DNA of 24,511 nt from a bacterium (lineage in GTDB: Bacteria; Patescibacteriota; Minisyncoccia; Moranbacterales; DUUL01): contig DAOUPS010000003.1 in the NCBI GenBank assembly GCA_030626045.1, forward strand, positions 1-24,511, in the 5' to 3' direction. Positions within the stretch are counted from its first letter, which is position 1. Each line of letters opens with the position of its first letter. Positions 14,757-22,256 of this stretch are shown here, piece after piece. The translations under genes and the position numbers were made by a program. The notes under the pieces are model-generated. The model was not told the DNA's origin and made no database searches. It worked only from the letters and a program-made list of their open reading frames with translations.

Positions 14757-17002
14757 AGAGGTGCAACTCCTTTGGCAAATTTTTTCAGTCCCGTTACAGG
14801 AAAAGCGACATTGACCGCCTTCGCATCCTGCGAAACAATTATACCTTCGCCAAAAGCTTCGTGCTTTACCCGATCGCCGTCTTTAAATTTGGTATCATAC
14901 TGTTTCTTTTTGCCTTCTTTACCAAGATCAATAATTTGCTCAATATCTTTAGTTCTTTTAATAAACCCTTGCCGCTCTGTTCCGCTCTGTTTTTTATTAC
15001 TCAAAAGAGAGTCGGCAAAAAAATCATCACTCTCGTTCTGTGAATAGCGCTGTTCAAACAAATGATCGTCGATCTCATCGACAAAACGCGAACGGATCGA
15101 TATTTGCGTTGAACCGTAAATAGTTCGAGCAGCCGTATAGATCAAATGAGCTTTTTGTTTCGCGCGCGTGATACCGACATAGCACAAACGCCGTTCTTCT
15201 TCCATTTCTTTTTCATTGAGTATGGCTCTTGAATGTGGTAATAAGCCTTCTTCCATTCCGACAATAAAAACTGTTTCATATTCAAGACCTTTAGCACTGT
15301 GCAATGTCATAAGCGGAACCAAATCTTGAGCATCTAGATCGTTATCGGTCTGGGACACAAGAGCGACCTCTTCCAGAAAAAGATCTGTTCCATTCTCTTG
15401 CTCATCATAGTCTTGAGCAGCTGTTAAAAGTTCCTGAATATTTTCGTGCCGCACTGCACCTTCTTCCCCGTTCTTTGAAAGCATTGGTTCATATTCGGAT
15501 TCTTTGTAAATTTTAGTAATGAGCTTTGAAACCGGCATACTTTTCAGCGCCTGTTGAAAATTTCGCAACATAACACAAAATTTCTCAAGCGTCCTGATCT
15601 TTGATGAGACAATGACCCGTTCTTTCGGATCTTCAGCCGGCCTAGATGCGATAAGTTTGATCGCTTCAAGAATATCAATTTCATTTTGTTCGCAAATGCT
15701 AATGATCTTATCAATTGTCTTTTTCCCAATTCCGCGCGCCGGAATGTTCACCACTCGTTCGAAACTCACTTTGTCATTTGGATTGCGCGCAAACAGTAAA
15801 TAAGCCAAAATGTCCTTTACTTCTTTGCGCTCATAGAACTTGAACCCCCCGATAATTTTATACGGGATGCCAACCTTCATGAAGGCCTCCTCAAGCGCAC
15901 GCGATTGAGCGTTAGTGCGGTACAAAACGGCAAAATCATCAAGTTTCAGTTTCATTTCTTTTCGCAGTGAATTGATCTCGTTAACAACAAAGTCCGATTC
16001 GTCTTTTTCGTCCCGTGCTTCGAAAAGAGTGATCGGGCTTCCGGAATCATTTTTAGTCCACAATTTTTTGTCTTTACGATTGGTATTCTTTGAAATAATA
16101 CAGTGCGCGGCGTCAAGCACATTCTGGGTGCTTCGGTAATTTTGCTCCAAAAGAATCACTTTGGCTTCCGGATAATCTTTTTCAAAACTCAGAATATTTT
16201 GCACATCAGCCCCCCTCCAGCCGTAGATCGACTGCCAATCATCCCCAACCACACAAATATTACGGCTCTTTTCCGCCAGCATTTTTAAAAGAACATACTG
16301 GGCATGATTCGTGTCCTGATATTCGTCAACCATAATATATTTGAATAGATCTTGATAATTTTCAAGAATATCCGGATGCTTCCGGAACAGTTCTACAATT
16401 AACATGAGAATATCATCAAAATCCAGCGCACCAGCCCCACGAAGCTCTTTTTGGTATTCCGTATAACATTTTGAAACTTGTTCCTCAAAAAAACTTCCGG
16501 CTTGCAGTTTAAATTTATGCGATCCGATCAGGTTGTTCTTGGCATTTGAAATTGCGCCAAGAACAACCTGCGGCTTAAATTGCTCTTGTGGTATTTCCAG
16601 TTTTTTTATGGCCCGTTTCATCACAGCCAACTGGTCACTGCTGTCATATATGGCAAAATTTCTTTCATAGCCGATCTTCTCAATTTCTTTGCGTAAAATG
16701 CGCGCGCAAATTGAATGAAATGTCCCAATATGCGGCAAATTTGACGAAAACCGTGAAACTGCCGGAGGTAAACCGAGCAATTTTCTGACACGTTCAAGCA
16801 TTTCTCCCGCCGCCTTATTGGTAAATGTCATTGCCAGTATATGCCGCGGCAATACTTTTTTTTCTTTGATAAGATATGCCACACGATAAGTCAATGCTCG
16901 TGTTTTACCTGATCCGGCCCCCGCCAAGATCAAAACAGGCCCTTCAGTTTGAACAACCGCCTCTTTCTGCTTTTTATTCAGTTGATCCAGTATTTTTGAC
17001 AT
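14744..17002 (-). CDS. pcrA: UvrD/PcrA-type superfamily 1 DNA helicase
   Basis: A 3'-5' DNA translocase used in nucleotide excision repair, replication restart and clearing of RecA or RNA polymerase. The 752 residues include Walker A AGAGSGKT (27-34), motif Ia MTFTNKAA, motif II VDEYQDTN (225-232; Tyr replaces the usual Phe), motif III GDDWQSIYGWRGAD (253-266), motif IV NYRSTQNVLD, motif V TLHSAKGLEYETVFI and motif VI VGITRAK. The C-terminus is the PcrA/UvrD Tudor-like tail with GDRVKHEAFGEGIIV, which contacts RNA polymerase in characterised homologues. The last residues LEPV and the TGA stop lie inside the inverted repeat of copy B. The ATG at 17002 has GAAGGA about 8 nt upstream. No neighbour shares its strand closely. 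Confidence 0.96.
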   Translation of the reverse strand: MSKILDQLNKKQKEAVVQTEGPVLILAGAGSGKTRALTYRVAYLIKEKKVLPRHILAMTFTNKAAGEMLERVRKLLGLPPAVSRFSSNLPHIGTFHSICARILRKEIEKIGYERNFAIYDSSDQLAVMKRAIKKLEIPQEQFKPQVVLGAISNAKNNLIGSHKFKLQAGSFFEEQVSKCYTEYQKELRGAGALDFDDILMLIVELFRKHPDILENYQDLFKYIMVDEYQDTNHAQYVLLKMLAEKSRNICVVGDDWQSIYGWRGADVQNILSFEKDYPEAKVILLEQNYRSTQNVLDAAHCIISKNTNRKDKKLWTKNDSGSPITLFEARDEKDESDFVVNEINSLRKEMKLKLDDFAVLYRTNAQSRALEEAFMKVGIPYKIIGGFKFYERKEVKDILAYLLFARNPNDKVSFERVVNIPARGIGKKTIDKIISICEQNEIDILEAIKLIASRPAEDPKERVIVSSKIRTLEKFCVMLRNFQQALKSMPVSKLITKIYKESEYEPMLSKNGEEGAVRHENIQELLTAAQDYDEQENGTDLFLEEVALVSQTDNDLDAQDLVPLMTLHSAKGLEYETVFIVGMEEGLLPHSRAILNEKEMEEERRLCYVGITRAKQKAHLIYTAARTIYGSTQISIRSRFVDEIDDHLFEQRYSQNESDDFFADSLLSNKKQSGTERQGFIKRTKDIEQIIDLGKEGKKKQYDTKFKDGDRVKHEAFGEGIIVSQDAKAVNVAFPVTGLKKFAKGVAPLEPV

Positions 17003-17219
17003 AAAAAATATCCTTCAAGCATATTACCCATACATACTACCCCAATATGAATATTTTCTCAAAGATGATTTTCTGTAAAGGGACTGGCGATAAAACAAAT
17101 AATATGCTATTAAGGATATTAGTAAAATGTTTTAATGTTCCAAGAAGTTCTTTGCAGATCGTTGACAGTGAAGCCGCCAATATAAAAATAGTAAACCTTT
17201 TGAGATGGAGAAACTAGTG

Positions 17220-17468
17220 ATGCCTAAATCAATTATCGTTAAAGAAAAATCTTTTGTTTACCCAAACAATAGAAAAGGAGGGAGAAAAATAATAAATGAA
17301 GAAGAATTAAGTCTAGTCGAACTAATAAGCAAGGGCAGATTTTTCTCTAAGTGTTGTGCATACATTCCCACAGTGGAAGGAGTAAAAGAAACGCTTAACC
17401 ATAGCGGATGGATAATCTTTACTAAAACAAACAACAAAAGAAAAATTACGAATCAAAAGGAGGATTAA
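17220..17468 (+). CDS. Small basic orphan protein, first of a gene pair
   Basis: An 82-residue Lys/Asn-rich protein that I do not recognise. The ATG at 17220 is preferred because GGAG at 17207-17210 lies 9 nt before it; an in-frame ATG at 17205 would add five residues but has no ribosome binding site. The sequence has a basic first third, a short amphipathic stretch (NEEELSLVELISKGRFF), two adjacent Cys (KCCAY) and a strongly basic tail (KTNNKRKI). No membrane helix. It ends 2 bp before the next gene, so they are translated from one message. An AAAGGAGGG inside the gene at about 17275-17283 precedes only a four-codon frame and is probably coincidence. Confidence 0.6.
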   Translation: MPKSIIVKEKSFVYPNNRKGGRKIINEEELSLVELISKGRFFSKCCAYIPTVEGVKETLNHSGWIIFTKTNNKRKITNQKED

Positions 17469-17470
17469 GT

Positions 17471-17716
17471 ATGGATTATCACAGTAAAAATAAACCGGGC
17501 AAAGAACCGAAAAAGATGCCTGTTGACAAAAAAGTCGTTTCTAGTTTTGGAGCGGAGTTCAAAAAAATAGATTGTCTTCGCCCTTATCTGCATCACAATG
17601 ATGATGGAGCCGCCCGTAAAAAGGTGTTATCCTTAGAAACACTGCTAGATACTAACCCAGAGGATTGGCTAACACGTCAATCCTTTTTCAATTTCAGCGC
17701 TGGAGCGCATTTATAA
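17471..17716 (+). CDS. Small orphan protein, second of the pair; 3' end formed by a repeat
   Basis: An 81-residue protein with an excellent ribosome binding site (AAAGGAGG, 8 nt before the ATG). The N-terminal third is basic and Pro/Lys-rich, the middle has His and Asp clusters (YLHHNDDGAARKK), and a short helix with LETLLDTNPEDWL follows. I recognise no family. The last ten or so codons and the TAA stop are copied in a dispersed repeat (second copy at 18583-18607), so the original C-terminus may have been different. It forms an operon with the gene at 17220. Confidence 0.6.
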   Translation: MDYHSKNKPGKEPKKMPVDKKVVSSFGAEFKKIDCLRPYLHHNDDGAARKKVLSLETLLDTNPEDWLTRQSFFNFSAGAHL

Positions 17717-17732
17717 TGTGGTTCGTCTGTTT
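17708..17732 (+). repeat. 25 bp direct repeat, copy 1
   Basis: CATTTATAATGTGGTTCGTC followed by TGTTT. It matches 18583-18607 at 24 of 25 positions. Weaker homology extends about 19 bp to the left, with mostly transition differences. It contains the stop codon of the gene at 17471. Confidence 0.85.
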
Positions 17733-17818
17733 AGGCGGATAAATCACTTAGTCACAAAATATAGTATTTCCCCTGCGCTGGTCTAATTTCACTTGATCGC
17801 CGCGCTGAAGAACAAATT

Positions 17819-17846
17819 GATCCATTAGTTTTAGAACTAATGGATC
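17819..17846. other. Perfect 12 bp stem-loop within a 334 bp gene-free stretch
   Basis: GATCCATTAGTT, loop TTAG, AACTAATGGATC. No T-run follows on either strand. Flanking CGCTGG (about 17776-17781) and CCAGCG (17874-17879) could close a larger structure of about 105 nt. Apart from this, the direct repeat and the terminator at 17936, I see nothing in 17717-18050. Confidence 0.6.
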
Positions 17847-17935
17847 TAAAGTACTTGGGGTCAGAGACCTACTCCAGCGTGACAGATAAGAATGATAGAA
17901 AAATTAGTCTTGCAATTCAATATAATTACAAAGAA

Positions 17936-17970
17936 AAGAGGCGTCAACAGTTTTACTGCTAATGCCTCTT
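17936..17970 (-). terminator. Terminator-like hairpin after the heptad-repeat gene
   Basis: On the minus strand AAGAGGC...CAG pairs with CTG...GCCTCTT (12 of 15 positions, more with G-U) around a 5 nt loop, followed by TTTCTTTG. It lies 80 bp past the stop at 18051. Confidence 0.6.
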
Positions 17971-18050
17971 TGTCAAACATTGTCAAGAGTGAAAACTAAT
18001 TGCCTTCAAGAAAATGTCTGATTCTGTTTAAGCTGCTATCCAAGCTTTTT

Positions 18051-18293
18051 TCATTTTTTGGTTTCGTTGCACCTAGCTGCTTCAAGTTTGGATTTGGCGT
18101 TTTTAACCAAGTGCACAGCCTCAACGGCTCTGTTGCTGGCATCAATGAATCTCCATAAAGCACTCTCTGCCTCACAGCTCATTTCGTAAGACATATGTTC
18201 GGCTTCTTCAGTTTGGTGTTCAGCTTCAACAGCTTGGCGTTCAGCCTCGGCAAGATGGTCTGAAGCTTCTTGAACTGAACTGCTTTCATTCAT
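18051..18293 (-). CDS. Small coiled-coil protein with tandem heptads
   Basis: An 80-residue Ala/Glu-rich protein predicted to be one long helix. Residues about 16-36 are three near-identical seven-residue units (AERQAVE, AEHQTEE, AEHMSYE), visible also as a 21 bp tandem repeat in the DNA. The second half keeps Ala and hydrophobic spacing (RAVEAVHLVKNAKSKLEAA), consistent with a coiled coil that oligomerises. Two Cys are present (MSCEAE, AARCNE). The ATG at 18293 has AGGGGGA about 9 nt upstream. I know of no family or function; it resembles small lipoprotein-like spacers such as Lpp only in heptad style, and has no signal peptide. Its flanks are repeats and a transposase remnant. Confidence 0.65.
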   Translation of the reverse strand: MNESSSVQEASDHLAEAERQAVEAEHQTEEAEHMSYEMSCEAESALWRFIDASNRAVEAVHLVKNAKSKLEAARCNETKK

Positions 18294-18330
18294 CTTCTTT
18301 TCCCCCTGAATATTTAGTTTTCAAATACAA
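18286..18330 (-). CDS. Possible 14-codon upstream frame coupled to the coiled-coil gene
   Basis: An AGGAGG (18348-18343) precedes a TTG at 18330 by 12 nt. The frame runs 14 codons and its TGA overlaps the start of the coiled-coil gene at 18293. Without this frame the AGGAGG has no user. Too short to judge by codon use. Confidence 0.25.
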   Translation of the reverse strand: MYLKTKYSGGKEDE

Positions 18331-18374
18331 GCTTATTTCTTTCCTCCTGACGTTTTAATTTAATGTGTAAGATC

Positions 18375-18632
18375 TTATTGTGTTGCCTGCATTTCCGCAG
18401 GATAAAAGTAAGTAATTGATTTCTCCCTTGAAGTTCGATTGCCAACTCCTTTATAGATCTTCGCGTCATTATAGTAGCTCACAAATCTAATTAGTTCAAC
18501 TTTTTTGCGATTTCTATTATTGAATTCTATCTTGTTGTACCACATTTCTATTATAGTTTTGACAAATTTTAACACTGGGACACATTTATAATGCGGTTCG
18601 TCTGTTTGCCATTTGGACTTATCCGCCGTCAA
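18375..18632 (-). pseudogene. Transposase/integrase core remnant (C-terminal end only)
   Basis: The second half of this 85-residue frame reads like the end of an rve-type (DDE) transposase: LIRFVSYYNDAKIYKGVGN, then RTSREKSITYFYP, which corresponds to the usual F-x-x-YYN-x4-H-x-x-[LIV]-GN-x-TP-x-EK pattern with the His and Pro lost. The catalytic Asp-Asp-Glu residues are not present and upstream sequence has no matching frame, so the element is a truncated fossil. The first third (DEPHYKCVPVL) lies over the second copy of the 25 bp direct repeat. No inverted repeats of an IS can be defined. Confidence 0.5.
18583..18607 (+). repeat. 25 bp direct repeat, copy 2
   Basis: Same orientation as the copy at 17708-17732, one C/T difference. 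It lies inside the transposase-like remnant. Confidence 0.85.
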
Positions 18633-18935
18633 ACTAAAGATCCGAGCTGCCCGCCAATACAGCGGACAGACTCTCCAATACGGCGAGACGGGTCAAGCTC
18701 GGACCAGCACAAAAGATGATTTTCCATAAAGGAGCGTTTTTGGAAAATTTAGCTGAAATTATGGAATTGTAGCAGGAAAAGCGCTTGAACGTTACCACAA
18801 ACCGTGAATCTCGAAATTCGAGTTTTTGGCTTAAATAAAGTAAACTAAAATTTGCCTATCTTAAGCTGTTTTAAGCAAAAAGCTTTTCCTTAAAGATCTT
18901 TATCTAAATAGTTTCGAGATCCGCAGCACAAATGC
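18633..18935. other. Gene-free stretch with decayed repeats
   Basis: Contains an imperfect tandem pair CCAATACAGCGGACAGAC / CCAATACGGCGAGACGGG, bounded by CCGAGCT and AGCTCGG; a stretch at about 18740-18775 (TTAGCTGAAATTATGGAATT then GTAGCAGGA) that resembles the inner right half of MITE-like copy B; and CTCGAAATTCGAG with TTTTT at 18812-18829, which could terminate plus-strand transcription. No gene is supported. Confidence 0.5.
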
Positions 18936-18963
18936 TTGCAAAAATGTCATTTTCTGCTATAAT
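18936..18963 (+). promoter_or_regulatory. Promoter of rpsO
   Basis: TTGCAA at 18936-18941, a 16 bp spacer and TATAAT at 18958-18963. The start near 18970 leaves a leader of about 107 nt before rpsO, long enough for the S15 autoregulation known in other bacteria, although I cannot identify the binding site. Confidence 0.7.
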
Positions 18964-19076
18964 AATGGCATAAAAAATAATGGCTTTCCTGTTTGAAGTT
19001 GGATTGTATCTTTAAATCTGGCTGTTTGTTTGTTGTATCAAGCAAATAGCGCTCCGACAGGACGGTTCAGAAATGT

Positions 19077-19346
19077 ATGAGTCTCACATTACGACAAAAA
19101 GCAGGCGCAACCAAAAGTTTTAAACGGCATGAAAAAGATTCTGGCTCCTCAGAGTATCAGATCGCTCTTTTCACAGCTAAAATTAAGCAACTTGTTCTGC
19201 ACCTGAAAAAAAATCCGAAAGATAAGCATTCCCGGCGCGGACTTCTGGGCATGGTCTCACAACGAAAAAAACTTATGAGATACCTCAAAACCACTAACGA
19301 ATCTAAATATAAAAAGGTAATAAAAAAGCTCGGTTTAAAAGGTTAG
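19077..19346 (+). CDS. rpsO: 30S ribosomal protein S15
   Basis: Primary binder of the central domain of 16S rRNA (helices 20-22); it nucleates platform assembly with S6, S18 and S11. The 89 residues are the normal length and carry the conserved DSGSSEYQIALFTAKI (about 21-36), HLKKNPKDKHSRRGLLGMV (about 42-60) and RKKLMRYLK segments. The ATG at 19077 gives the standard N-terminus; an ATG four bases earlier is out of frame. A weak AGGACGG lies about 12 nt upstream. It is a single-gene transcript from the promoter at 18936; pnp, its frequent partner, is absent. Confidence 0.97.
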   Translation: MSLTLRQKAGATKSFKRHEKDSGSSEYQIALFTAKIKQLVLHLKKNPKDKHSRRGLLGMVSQRKKLMRYLKTTNESKYKKVIKKLGLKG

Positions 19347-19378
19347 ATCCGGATTCTTTCGGTTATTTGCGGTATTAT

Positions 19379-19400
19379 GGGACTGTTGCCATTATGGCAG
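19379..19400 (+). repeat. Short member of the GGGACTGTT repeat family
   Basis: GGGACTGT followed by the hairpin TGCCA-TTA-TGGCA at 19387-19399, located 33 bp after rpsO. Only the arm start is shared with the family. Confidence 0.3.
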
Positions 19401-19523
19401 GAGAATGACCACGATGTTTTTTGTTTAGATATTTTTCGATCAAGGAATAAAGCACTTAGACCGTTCCTTCATCATTAAAAAATGCCGGTAAAACTAACTA
19501 TGTAATAATTTCTAATCAACACA

Positions 19524-20021
19524 ATGGCAAAATTCTCACAACAAAGAGTTGGCGTACTGGTTGATGTCCAAAATATGTACTACAGCGGACGAGTACTCTT
19601 TGGTAAAAAAGTAAACTTCAAAGAAATTTTAAAGGAAGCCGTCTCAGGAAGACAGCTCATTCGCGCAATCGCTTACTGCATCAGTACAGAAGAAGGGCTT
19701 GAAGAAAAATTCTTCACTTCTCTTGGAAATCTTGGCTATGAAGTCAAAACAAAGGATCTGCAAATATTCAAAGGAGGAATGAAGAAGGGCGATTGGGACG
19801 TTGGCATTGCCATAGACGCCATAAAACTCGCTAACAATCTGGATGTGATCATATTAGTCAGTGGAGACGGCGACTATGAACAATTGGTGAAATATCTGCA
19901 ATTTAATAAAGGGGTTCGGGTTGAAATAATGGCTTTTCAAGAAAGCTGTTCGCATATGCTCATTGACTCAGCTGACGACTTTATCAATTTGAGCAAGAGT
20001 AAAAAATTTTTATTGAAGTAA
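19524..20021 (+). CDS. NYN-domain (LabA/DUF88, PIN-like) predicted ribonuclease
   Basis: The NYN family is a PIN-like fold of metal-dependent RNases. The 165 residues have the N-terminal GVLVDVQNMY with Asp14 and Asn17, the central GDWDVGIAIDAI with Asp90, Asp92 and Asp98, and the C-terminal LVSGDGDY with Asp115 and Asp117. These are the acidic positions expected to hold the metal, all intact. There is no additional domain (no OST-HTH), so this is the minimal, single-domain form. Substrate is unknown; a role in RNA turnover or processing is inference. The ATG lacks a Shine-Dalgarno site. A strong intrinsic terminator follows at 20057. Confidence 0.92.
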   Translation: MAKFSQQRVGVLVDVQNMYYSGRVLFGKKVNFKEILKEAVSGRQLIRAIAYCISTEEGLEEKFFTSLGNLGYEVKTKDLQIFKGGMKKGDWDVGIAIDAIKLANNLDVIILVSGDGDYEQLVKYLQFNKGVRVEIMAFQESCSHMLIDSADDFINLSKSKKFLLK

Positions 20022-20056
20022 GGAACTTAAATGGTAAGTCCGTGCGCCAAACAAGT

Positions 20057-20081
20057 ACTGGTCTTTTTTGGCCAGTTTTTT
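20057..20081 (+). terminator. Intrinsic terminator of the NYN gene
   Basis: ACTGGTC, loop TTTTTT, GGCCAGT (7 pairs, one T-G), then a run of six T residues. Confidence 0.85.
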
Positions 20082-20173
20082 GTAAATTCAGCGCTAATTA
20101 CTACCTTAAAAAAGAGTTTACAAAAAGCATTGAAATTGCTAATGTTCTGTGAGAGCCTATCCCATAACAAATC

Positions 20174-20264
20174 GGAGGGATGGCAGAGTGGTCGAATGCA
20201 CCGGTCTTGAAAACCGGAGTCCCGCTAAGCGGGACCGTGAGTTCGAATCTCACTCCCTCCGCCA
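20174..20264 (+). tRNA. tRNA-Ser(UGA)
   Basis: Acceptor stem GGAGGGA with TCCCTCC, anticodon TGA in the loop CTTGAAA between CCGGT and ACCGG, a long class II variable arm (CCCGCTAAGCGGG) and TTCGAAT T-loop. The discriminator is G and CCA is encoded, which the other three tRNAs here lack. Confidence 0.96.
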
Positions 20265-20474
20265 AATGAGCCAAATTAATACTCTTATTGAAAATTGGGG
20301 GTTCGCTCACCATATCGGCGAGCGCCCGCTGAAGTAGCAGACAAATCTCAATTCCTCCGCTTTCTTGCGGATTTGTATCACTTTTGCGCGAGATCGCAAA
20401 AAACCAGAACTTGCCAACACTTAAGTTTTCTCTGTAAAAACAGTTATCTGCCGGAGTAACAAATAAATCTTCCT

Positions 20475-20559
20475 GCCGGAGTGGTGAAATTGGTAGACAC
20501 GCTAGCCTTAGGAGCTAGTGGGATCTTATCCCTTGGAGGTTCGAGTCCTCTCTCCGGCA
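20475..20559 (+). tRNA. tRNA-Leu(UAG)
   Basis: Acceptor stem GCCGGAG with CTCCGGC, anticodon TAG in the loop CTTAGGA between GCTAGC-type stem arms, a class II variable arm (GGGATCTTATCCC) and GGTTCGAGTCC T-arm. Discriminator A; no encoded CCA. It reads CUA and CUG codons. Confidence 0.95.
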
Positions 20560-20582
20560 CAATGTAATTCAAAACAACATCC

Positions 20583-21260
20583 ATGGTTAAAAAAATAATC
20601 CTTTCCGGCGTTCTCATCTTTGCGCTTATTCTTCTTCTTTTTGCAATTGTTCTGAGTCATTACTTCCCTCTCAATGATCTTTCACAGATCAAACTGTTCA
20701 TCACACAATCAGGAACGCTTGGCCCATTCCTTATCATTCTTCTTCAGGCTCTTCAAGTCATATTTGTCCCCATCCCCGGTCAAATAACCGGTCTTATCAG
20801 CGGATATTTTTTTGGCCCTTACATGGGAACGGTCTACTCAATAATCGGACTGTCGATTGGTTCGTTCATTGCCTTCTACCTTTCAAGAACACTTGGACAG
20901 CCTTTCGTTGAGAAAATTGTTCCAAAAAGAACATTGGATCGCTTTCATCATATTTCAAACAGCAAAAAGATCTCTATCATCTTTATCGTTTTCCTAGTCC
21001 CCATGTTCCCCGACGACGCAATATGCTTCATCTCGGGGCTAACAAAGATCAAGATCAGAACCTTGATGCTTACAGCTGTACTGGGTAGAATTCCGGGCTG
21101 TTTTATTGCCAATGTCATCGGTAATGGCGTGGCAGTGTCAAAAACCCAGACAGTTGCTATTTTCGTTGTCGTTGCTCTTGTATTTTTCCTCTTTATACAC
21201 AGACATAAGGACAGTCTTGAAAACAGCCTTAACAAATATATTTTAAGGATCGCAAAATAG
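20583..21260 (+). CDS. VTT-domain (TVP38/TMEM64, DedA superfamily) membrane protein
   Basis: The 225-residue protein has an N-terminal helix (5-26), then the VTT/SNARE-associated core: QVIFVPIPGQITGLISGYFFGP (about 59-80), a re-entrant-type loop followed by YSIIGLSIGSFIAFYLSRTLG, and the second half-site FLVPMFPDDAICFISGLTKI (about 137-156). The family is involved in lipid scrambling or transport such as undecaprenyl phosphate recycling in some DedA members; the lipid is not identifiable here. Its start is 24 bp after tRNA-Leu and its stop is 9 bp before the pseudouridine synthase, so the two proteins are probably co-transcribed. Confidence 0.92.
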   Translation: MVKKIILSGVLIFALILLLFAIVLSHYFPLNDLSQIKLFITQSGTLGPFLIILLQALQVIFVPIPGQITGLISGYFFGPYMGTVYSIIGLSIGSFIAFYLSRTLGQPFVEKIVPKRTLDRFHHISNSKKISIIFIVFLVPMFPDDAICFISGLTKIKIRTLMLTAVLGRIPGCFIANVIGNGVAVSKTQTVAIFVVVALVFFLFIHRHKDSLENSLNKYILRIAK

Positions 21261-21269
21261 TATTGCATT

Positions 21270-22229
21270 ATGCCGAAAACAACCTTCGAAAAGAATCAGC
21301 CTATTATCAAAGAAGTTTTAATTGTTCAAGATTCAACCGGCACGCGGCTAGATGTTTTTATTGCCTCTAAATTTCCCGGTATTCCCAGAACTTTGATCCA
21401 GAAGCATATTAAAAACGGGCTTATCACAGTTAACGAAAAGAGAGTAAAGCCCCGTTATCTCATTAAAAAAGAAGACTTAATAAAGATTCATATTTTACAG
21501 AAAACGGTTCCTTGTTGTATCGAACCACAAGCTGATCTGCCAATTACCATTATTGCCAAGCATGATGATTTTATCATTATTAACAAGCCATTTGGAATTT
21601 CAGTTCATCTGAGCGATCATGAGCACCGTAACACCGTTGTAAATTGGGCGCTGGCGCATTTTCCGCAAATTGCATCTGTCGGAGAGAACTCACTGCGCCC
21701 CGGAATTGTCCACCGACTTGATAAAGATACATCCGGCTTGCTCATTATTGCTTTAAAGCAGAAAAGCTTTGAATTTTTCAAAAAGCAATTTAAAAAGAGA
21801 GCTATCCGGAAAAAATATCATGCTCTTTGCTGGGGAACATTTAAACAAAAAAAGGGAGCTGTCTCAACATTTGTTGGCAGATCAAAAGCACGGCCGACCT
21901 GCCAGTCAACAAGTGCACGCGCTGAAAAACTTGTTAATCCAAAAAATGCCCTCACTTTATTTTCAGTTTTGAAAGATAGTGGAAAAATAAGCCTCATTGA
22001 AATTGAGCTAAAAACAGGAAGAAGACATCAGATTCGCGTTCATCTTCAATCAATTGGACACCCCATTGCCGGTGACAAATTGTATTCTACTAAGAACACC
22101 AAACAAAAAAACGTGTCGTTTGACCGTCTTTTTTTACATGCTTCGTACCTTTCATTTAGATATAGCGATACGAAAAAATATGAATTTTTCTGCCCTGTTC
22201 CACCGGAATTTTCCAACTATTCAAAATAA
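21270..22229 (+). CDS. RluA-family 23S rRNA pseudouridine synthase (RluD-like)
   Basis: Isomerises specific uridines in rRNA. The 319 residues have an N-terminal S4 RNA-binding domain (about 22-80, with RLDVFIASKFPGIPR and GLITVNEKRVKP), then the catalytic domain with NKPFGISVH (about 105-113) and the signature GIVHRLDKDTSGLLI (145-159), where Asp151 is the nucleophile. Late motifs include IELKTGRRHQIRVHLQSIGHPIAGDKLY. The S4 domain and length favour an RluD-type target in helix 69, but RluC-type activity cannot be excluded. The ATG at 21270 follows the VTT gene by 9 bp. Confidence 0.93.
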   Translation: MPKTTFEKNQPIIKEVLIVQDSTGTRLDVFIASKFPGIPRTLIQKHIKNGLITVNEKRVKPRYLIKKEDLIKIHILQKTVPCCIEPQADLPITIIAKHDDFIIINKPFGISVHLSDHEHRNTVVNWALAHFPQIASVGENSLRPGIVHRLDKDTSGLLIIALKQKSFEFFKKQFKKRAIRKKYHALCWGTFKQKKGAVSTFVGRSKARPTCQSTSARAEKLVNPKNALTLFSVLKDSGKISLIEIELKTGRRHQIRVHLQSIGHPIAGDKLYSTKNTKQKNVSFDRLFLHASYLSFRYSDTKKYEFFCPVPPEFSNYSK

Positions 22230-22256
22230 AGGAATCGTTGCCAAACTGGTTTCGTT

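Noticed and set aside
17162..17190. TTGACA as promoter for the gene pair at 17220
   Set aside because: The only TATAAA-like box is 13 bp away, too close; at 17 bp the sequence is AAAATA. Not strong enough to annotate.
17275..17310. AAAGGAGGG followed by ATG within the gene at 17220
   Set aside because: That ATG opens only four codons before a stop, and the surrounding frame is coding.
20149..20337. Frames on both strands across tRNA-Ser
   Set aside because: They are chance frames through a clear tRNA; the protein-like look (FESHSLR and similar) is a known artefact of translated tRNA genes.
20265..20474. Possible CRISPR or other repeat array between the tRNA genes
   Set aside because: No regularly spaced repeat is present here or anywhere in the window; there are no cas genes.
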